Positions 5,455-9,251 of a DNA stretch of 9,251 bases are shown one piece after another. Source of the DNA: an uncultured Dorea sp. GTDB lineage: Bacteria; Bacillota_A; Clostridia; Lachnospirales; Lachnospiraceae. Where the stretch lies: contig CAJTRM010000059.1 of the NCBI GenBank assembly GCA_910578865.1, forward strand, positions 1 through 9,251. The letters are read 5' to 3'. How positions within the stretch are numbered: position 1 is the stretch's first letter; each line of letters opens with the position of its first letter. The notes under the pieces were generated by a model, which did no database searches, had not been told where the DNA came from, and saw only the letters and a program-made list of their open reading frames with translations. Position numbers and translations under genes: made by a program.

Positions 5455-6417
5455 TCAATATGTTATACCTTTCCAATACATGGGAGTCATAACTTCTGCA
5501 ATCTCTGGCAGAGTGACATCCCGCAAGGCCCATCGTTTGAACTCCTCAAAACCAGTACGGTCTACAATGTAGCCAATATGCTCTTTTCCGCCGGGAGCAT
5601 TGGGGTCGATGTACTCCTTCACATAGTCGTAGGTATTGAGAATGATTTTGATAATACTGTCTTCGTCCACCCACTTGATGAAATCTTCACCCAGACGCGG
5701 GTTCTTTTTGCCAGTTCTACCCAGCAAAGTAAGTCTATAGTATTTCTTTTCACTACGAGTCCATGCAGCATTCGGACAGGCCAAAACACATTCTCCACAG
5801 CCAATGCATCGCCGCTCATCTCGTTGAGGACGGAAGTTGACTGGCTTCAGAGCCTCAACAGATTTCTTTTTGCAGGCTTTTACACAGGCCCCGCAGCTAA
5901 CACAACGATCAGACTCAAGATGAGGTACTGTCATACCCATGATGCCAAAGTCATGCATACGTACTTTGGCACAATCATTGGGGCAACCAGTCAGAGCAAT
6001 CTTAAAGTGGAGATCGTTGGGGAAAACAGCTTTTTCAATACGCTGGGCAAGCGCAGTGGTATCATAACAGGCGAATGGACAGACACGGTTGCCCACGCAA
6101 GCGGTGATATTTCGGGTTCCAGCAGCAGGATAGCCGCAGCCCACTTCATCCTGATTGATCTCCAAACCGTCAATCAGGCTTTGAAGGGCAGCATTAACCT
6201 CTGGCATCTTTTCAAAAGGAATACCAGGAATCTCAAATCCCTGTCGGCTGGTAATATGAACTGTGCCATTTCCGAAAGTTTCTGCAATATGCTGAATTTG
6301 GCTCAGATATTTGGCATCCAGATGACCACCGGGAACACGGATTCTGGAAGCAGTCATACCACGTTCTTTAGTGACACGAAACGCATTCTTTTTTAGTATT
6401 TTTGTGTTGATATCCAT
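5455..6417 (-). CDS. asrC: Anaerobic sulfite reductase subunit C (siroheme subunit)
   Basis: This 320-residue catalytic subunit reduces sulfite to sulfide with six electrons in the cytoplasm. The nitrite/sulfite reductase half-domain (about 1-85) leads to the siroheme-[4Fe-4S] ligands C107-x5-C113 and C145-x3-C149. An inserted pair of [4Fe-4S] clusters follows, ligated by C172, C175, C178, C182 and C204, C207, C210, C214, which is the hallmark of AsrC against larger sulfite reductases. The length is normal for AsrC. The start ATG has GGAGGGG immediately upstream, directly after the asrB stop, so the two are translated together. The gene is last in asrABC. The 95-base gap to the convergent crp gene (5360-5454) shows no clear terminator, only weak AT-rich stems. 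Confidence 0.96.
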   Translation of the reverse strand: MDINTKILKKNAFRVTKERGMTASRIRVPGGHLDAKYLSQIQHIAETFGNGTVHITSRQGFEIPGIPFEKMPEVNAALQSLIDGLEINQDEVGCGYPAAGTRNITACVGNRVCPFACYDTTALAQRIEKAVFPNDLHFKIALTGCPNDCAKVRMHDFGIMGMTVPHLESDRCVSCGACVKACKKKSVEALKPVNFRPQRDERRCIGCGECVLACPNAAWTRSEKKYYRLTLLGRTGKKNPRLGEDFIKWVDEDSIIKIILNTYDYVKEYIDPNAPGGKEHIGYIVDRTGFEEFKRWALRDVTLPEIAEVMTPMYWKGITY

Positions 6418-6428
6418 GTTACCCCTCC

Positions 6429-7223
6429 TTAATCTACTAAAAATTTCCCTTTGGTATAGTTAAATACTGGACCGTCCAGGCAAACATAGGTGTCCCCAAT
6501 CTTACAGTGACCGCACTTGCCCAGACCGCAGCACATTTTCCGTTCCTGAGAAATCCAGACATTTTCTTCTGGAAGTCCAATATCCAGTAATCCCTGCACG
6601 GAAAAGCACATCATGGCAGGAGGCCCTACTACAACAGCCACTGTGTTCTGCACATTATCCAGTTTGATTTGAGGGATGTACTGAGTAACAAGGCCCACAT
6701 GACAGGCAACATCCTCTTCTGCACAATCTACCGTAAGGATGATATCCATGTTTTTTTTCCAGAGCTTCAGATCGTTGCGGAAAAGAATGTCATGCGACGT
6801 TTTGAAGCCTGCAATCAGAGTCATATGCCCCCGCTGCTCTGGATGATTGAAAAAGTAATCCACCACTCCTCGAACAGGCGATAGACCAGTTCCGCCAGCC
6901 ATGACGATGATGTCCTTACCTGCATAGTCTGATACATCGAATCCATTCCCATAGGGACCACGCAGCAAAAGAGTATCACCCACATAATGTTCAAAAACTT
7001 CATTGGTAACCTTGCCCACTCGACGAATGGTTAGATCTACGAAGTTGTCTCCAATACCACTGACTGATATAGGAGCTTCTCCATATTTAGGAATCGACAC
7101 TTCAAAAAACTGTCCCGGCTTAACATCTCCTTGAAACTCCATACGGAACGTATACTCAATTTTTGTGTGCCGAATTACTTCCAAAATTTTGGATGGGAAA
7201 GGAATATAATCATTTTTCATCAT
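6429..7223 (-). CDS. asrB: Anaerobic sulfite reductase subunit B (FAD/NAD(P)H-binding)
   Basis: This 264-residue subunit of the ferredoxin-NADP reductase fold feeds electrons from NAD(P)H into the complex. The FAD-binding barrel spans about 10-95, with the PISVSG region (51-56) at the flavin site. The nucleotide-binding motif is A109-G-G-T-G-L-S-P116. The C-terminal [2Fe-2S] ligands are C232, C237, C240 and C248 (C-x4-C-x2-C-x7-C), the same plan as dihydroorotate dehydrogenase electron-transfer subunits. The gene overlaps asrA by 4 bases (ATGA), with a GGAGGTGA Shine-Dalgarno inside the end of asrA. Electrons probably flow from B through A to the siroheme of C (known for the family). No defect is seen. 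Confidence 0.96.
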   Translation of the reverse strand: MMKNDYIPFPSKILEVIRHTKIEYTFRMEFQGDVKPGQFFEVSIPKYGEAPISVSGIGDNFVDLTIRRVGKVTNEVFEHYVGDTLLLRGPYGNGFDVSDYAGKDIIVMAGGTGLSPVRGVVDYFFNHPEQRGHMTLIAGFKTSHDILFRNDLKLWKKNMDIILTVDCAEEDVACHVGLVTQYIPQIKLDNVQNTVAVVVGPPAMMCFSVQGLLDIGLPEENVWISQERKMCCGLGKCGHCKIGDTYVCLDGPVFNYTKGKFLVD

Positions 7224-8236
7224 TGTTCAGTCACCTCCGTCATAGCACTCTGCAATTTGTTGATGCAACCTGAAAATGAGATATACTCAGGACAGATATC
7301 GTCGCATCGTCCGCAACCCACACACATGTGATAGCCATTGCGTTGTTTGTAGTCCAGTACCTTGTGCAGTACCTTGAACCGCATCCGTTCTCCGTTTTTT
7401 TTCCGATAACTGCCGCCACCGGCCACATCGGTAAAGCCATCTACCATACAGGAGGCCCAGATACGACGGCGCTCTCCAACCTTGCCATTCTCACTATAAA
7501 AGAGATCCTGCATAGTAAAGCAGGTACAGGTAGGACAGACAAAATTGCAACGTCCACAGTTGATGCAGCGGCTATTGTATTCCTCCCACATAGTACTTTT
7601 GGCCACCTCTGCGGTCAGATTTTCAGGGACTTGAACTGTAACTTGGTTTTCAGTGACATGAGCAGGGATGACTTCCTGCTGTTCACATCCAGCTTGTACT
7701 AACTGTTTCACCCATGCCTCATCCTTACAGTCCACCAGATAGGTGCCGTCAGGCTGGCGGTCGATGCTCATATCATATTTAGTGCTTACATTGGTTCCCA
7801 TACTGACGCAAAAGCAATTTTCAAAGGAATGTTCACAGCCCATCAGCACAATCTTAATGTTATCCCGCAGATGCTGATAGTAATAATCTGCTGGACTGTT
7901 GTGTAGGTACATATCGTCCAGCCGCTTAAGAGCATATAGGTCGCAGCTACGCAAGAAAATGACTGCGCCTTTTTGGGGAAAATCGGCTTCTTTGGTTTGC
8001 CCTTCCGTAAAGAAGAACAGGGTTTGAGAAACGGGTGTCAGCACTTCCTTGAAGGAATAATCAGATTTTTTGTCGAACACGATTTCGTCAGCATGTTCAA
8101 TTTTTCCATAACGGATACAATCTGTATCAGAAAAGCGTCCGCCGCCAGAAAAGTTGCGGGGAGCATAGATATGGTAATTTGTTTGCCATGTCTGAAATAA
8201 TACATTCAGTTGCATATCAGTAATATGAAAGCCCAT
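7220..8236 (-). CDS. asrA: Anaerobic sulfite reductase subunit A (4Fe-4S electron-transfer subunit)
   Basis: This 338-residue iron-sulfur subunit relays electrons within the AsrABC complex. The N-terminal 200 residues are the hydrogenase/sulfite reductase beta-subunit-like region (conserved RSCDLYALKRLDDMY at about 96-110 and GCEHSFENCFC at about 133-143). Two [4Fe-4S] sets follow: C224, C227, C230, C234 and C305, C308, C311, C315. The start ATG (8234-8236) has AAGGAGG at 8250-8244. As the first gene of asrABC it sets the promoter position, in the 54 bases before the inverted repeat at 8291-8342. The length is normal for the family and the gene is intact. Confidence 0.96.
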   Translation of the reverse strand: MGFHITDMQLNVLFQTWQTNYHIYAPRNFSGGGRFSDTDCIRYGKIEHADEIVFDKKSDYSFKEVLTPVSQTLFFFTEGQTKEADFPQKGAVIFLRSCDLYALKRLDDMYLHNSPADYYYQHLRDNIKIVLMGCEHSFENCFCVSMGTNVSTKYDMSIDRQPDGTYLVDCKDEAWVKQLVQAGCEQQEVIPAHVTENQVTVQVPENLTAEVAKSTMWEEYNSRCINCGRCNFVCPTCTCFTMQDLFYSENGKVGERRRIWASCMVDGFTDVAGGGSYRKKNGERMRFKVLHKVLDYKQRNGYHMCVGCGRCDDICPEYISFSGCINKLQSAMTEVTEQ

Positions 8237-8290
8237 ATATTTTCCTCCTTATACTTAAATAACTACATGATGACTATAAGGAGTGTAACA
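8237..8290 (-). promoter_or_regulatory. asrABC upstream control region
   Basis: This short region between the 24-bp inverted repeat and asrA must hold the asr promoter if one exists. Minus-strand TATAGT (8278-8273) is a possible -10, but no good -35 is found at 17 bases. An odd dyad GTGTAACAC (8283-8291) could be a regulator site. The word ATGTAGTTA (minus strand, 8268-8260) is shared with the hcp gap. Assignment is uncertain. Confidence 0.35.
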
Positions 8291-8342
8291 CAAACAAAGA
8301 AGAATCCATGTTGCGTGTGCAACATGGATTCTTCTTTGTTTG
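8291..8342. terminator. Perfect 24-bp inverted repeat, probable terminator of the second Crp/Fnr frame
   Basis: The arms at 8291-8314 and 8319-8342 are exact reverse complements around the loop GTGT. Each arm has an A/G-rich outer half (CAAACAAAGAAGAA), giving T/C-rich 3' arms (TTCTTCTTTGTTTG) that suit intrinsic termination in both directions. It starts 39 bases after the stop of the minus-strand Crp/Fnr frame. It directly borders the asr upstream region, so it should also insulate asr from read-through. Confidence 0.75.
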
Positions 8343-8381
8343 ATGCTGTAGATTATTTAATGGGGAGCTTGTAGTATTCAA

Positions 8382-9251
8382 TTATAACAGTTGGAATGTG
8401 TTTTTTTCATAAGAAATCAGTCCATCCTTTTGCATATAAGATAGTTCTCGAGTTAACGCGCTGCGGTCGGCACATAGATATTTAGCCAATTCAAGTCGAC
8501 TTAAGGGGATGGTAAATTGCCTGCTATCTTGATCAAGGGCTTGTTGCTGTAAATATGTAAGAATTTTTTCTCGTAGAGTTTTTTTCGAGATTACTTCAAT
8601 TTTGTGCATCAGCTGAACATTTTTGTCTCCTATCAGTTGAACCATATTTTCAATCAACCGATGATGAAAGGTACAGCTCATTTTACATGAGTGAATAATT
8701 TTATGGAAAGGTAAAAATAGAACTGTACAGGGTGCAGCTGCGAAAAAACTAACATGTGCATCTAAATGGCTTCCACAAGAAAAAGATTCCCCAAAAAGCT
8801 CACCATCTTTCATTGCTACAAGGAGTGTCTGGTAGCCTTCTGAATCTTCCTTAACCATATGGACGATGCCAGACAATATAATGCCAACACTTCGAACCTC
8901 ATTACTTTCCAGAAGGATAATTTCATCTTTTTGATAATTTTTTTGGAAGCTTCCCAAACAATTAGCAGCCTTTAACTGTTCTGCTTTCGCAGCGCCGGCT
9001 TTCTGTCTGCTGAGTTGTGCAAGAAGTTCCGCCAGGGTTTCAGATGAAACCGGTTCAAAATCAATCGGGGAAGAAAACTGGAGAAGGATTTCTTTTGAGG
9101 TCTTGCCGAAAATGTCGGAAAAGATGGACTGGTATTCCGGGAAAACCTGATCCAGAACACAGACAACTTTCCGTTTTAAATCACTGATGGATTCCACAAG
9201 ATAAGTGCGGAAGCGGGTCAGGGTACGCAGAGAAAACAGTTCTTCGTCTGC
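8382..9251 (-). CDS. In-frame fusion: IS110 transposase segment + Crp/Fnr regulator (5' end beyond window)
   Basis: The frame is open from the right edge to the stop at 8382-8384 (289 codons visible). The part from the edge to about 8960 is IS110-family transposase (see the mobile element entry). From about 8960 the frame is a Crp/Fnr protein: it starts at CLGSFQKNYQKDEIILLE, matching about residue 23 of the other regulator, then runs through the beta-roll, dimer helix and HTH (SRLELAKYLCADRSALTREL plus SYMQKDGLI) to a normal C-terminus. The usual first ~22-25 residues are missing. A GTG at 9195-9197 would give 271 residues but has no Shine-Dalgarno and lies inside the transposase homology. 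Translation could start at the transposase start, outside the window, or not at all. It probably once regulated asrABC. It keeps a C-x3-C-x-F-H motif at the dimer helix. It is either a functional chimera or a decaying pseudogene. Confidence 0.8.
   Translation of the reverse strand, partial: ADEELFSLRTLTRFRTYLVESISDLKRKVVCVLDQVFPEYQSIFSDIFGKTSKEILLQFSSPIDFEPVSSETLAELLAQLSRQKAGAAKAEQLKAANCLGSFQKNYQKDEIILLESNEVRSVGIILSGIVHMVKEDSEGYQTLLVAMKDGELFGESFSCGSHLDAHVSFFAAAPCTVLFLPFHKIIHSCKMSCTFHHRLIENMVQLIGDKNVQLMHKIEVISKKTLREKILTYLQQQALDQDSRQFTIPLSRLELAKYLCADRSALTRELSYMQKDGLISYEKNTFQLL
8960..9251 (-). mobile_element. Truncated IS110-family insertion sequence (transposase fragment)
   Basis: Minus-strand translation from the edge gives a stretch running through RTLTRFRTYLVESISDLKRK and VFPEYQSIFSDIFGKTSKEI to SRQKAGAAKAEQLKAAN. 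This is the conserved segment of IS110 transposases between the N-terminal DEDD (RuvC-like) domain and the C-terminal serine-containing Transposase_20 domain. The homology stops near 8960, where Crp/Fnr sequence takes over without a stop or frameshift. The C-terminal catalytic domain is therefore absent here and the element cannot be active from this copy. IS110 elements lack terminal inverted repeats, so the boundary is placed by protein similarity, within about 10 bases. Confidence 0.78.

Noticed and set aside
5422..6396. Plus-strand ORF of 324 codons
   Set aside because: It is antisense to asrC, with no ribosome binding site and no recognisable domain. The real gene is on the minus strand.
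9195..9197. GTG as the start of a normal 271-residue Crp/Fnr protein
   Set aside because: The frame continues upstream as IS110 transposase to the window edge and no Shine-Dalgarno precedes this GTG, so the start would be an annotation artefact.
1..9251. CRISPR arrays, tRNA or rRNA genes
   Set aside because: No regularly spaced repeats, no cloverleaf-like segments and no rRNA motifs were seen on reading both strands.

Overview
This window looks like a chromosomal piece of an anaerobic, low-to-moderate-GC Bacillota, most likely a gut-type Clostridia. The grounds are strong AGGAGG-type ribosome binding sites, an oxygen-sensitive iron-sulfur gene set (class I hybrid cluster protein and the AsrABC anaerobic sulfite reductase), clostridial-style Crp/Fnr regulators, and pieces of mobile elements of the kind common in gut Clostridia. 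Species cannot be told from the sequence.

Layout. (1) Positions 1 to about 1360 are accessory DNA: a small acidic ORF, an unrecognised 85-residue ORF, a short winged-helix protein (HTH_36 type) and, on the minus strand, an XRE-type repressor. No integrase or complete relaxase is visible, so this is probably the edge or relic of an integrative or mobilizable element. (2) Positions 1489 to 4605, minus strand, form a nitrosative/redox stress operon, read in the order 4Fe-4S protein, cupin, ferredoxin, hcp, closed by a strong terminator at 1489-1538. (3) A Crp/Fnr regulator (4697-5359, plus strand) is divergent from it. Between them is one perfect 14-bp palindrome, placed so that it could act as a -41.5 activator site for the operon and as an autorepression site for the regulator. 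(4) Positions 5455 to 8236, minus strand, are asrA-asrB-asrC, tightly packed. (5) A perfect 24-bp inverted repeat (8291-8342) separates asr from a second Crp/Fnr reading frame (8382 to the right edge).

The most unusual item is this second Crp/Fnr frame. Its beginning is replaced, in frame and without a stop, by part of an IS110-family transposase that continues past the right edge of the window. The usual first ~25 residues of the Crp/Fnr fold are absent. It is either a transposon-derived fusion protein or a decayed regulator of the neighbouring asr operon.

How the genes may work together: Hcp reduces NO or hydroxylamine with electrons from low-potential carriers, the small ferredoxin next to it is a natural donor, and AsrABC reduces sulfite to sulfide with NAD(P)H. 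Nitrite, NO and sulfite chemistry meets at the same sort of regulator. Both Crp/Fnr frames here share a Cys-x3-Cys-x-Phe-His motif that could be a redox or metal/haem sensing point (inference). Core metabolic genes are intact; the ends of the window are mobile or decayed.
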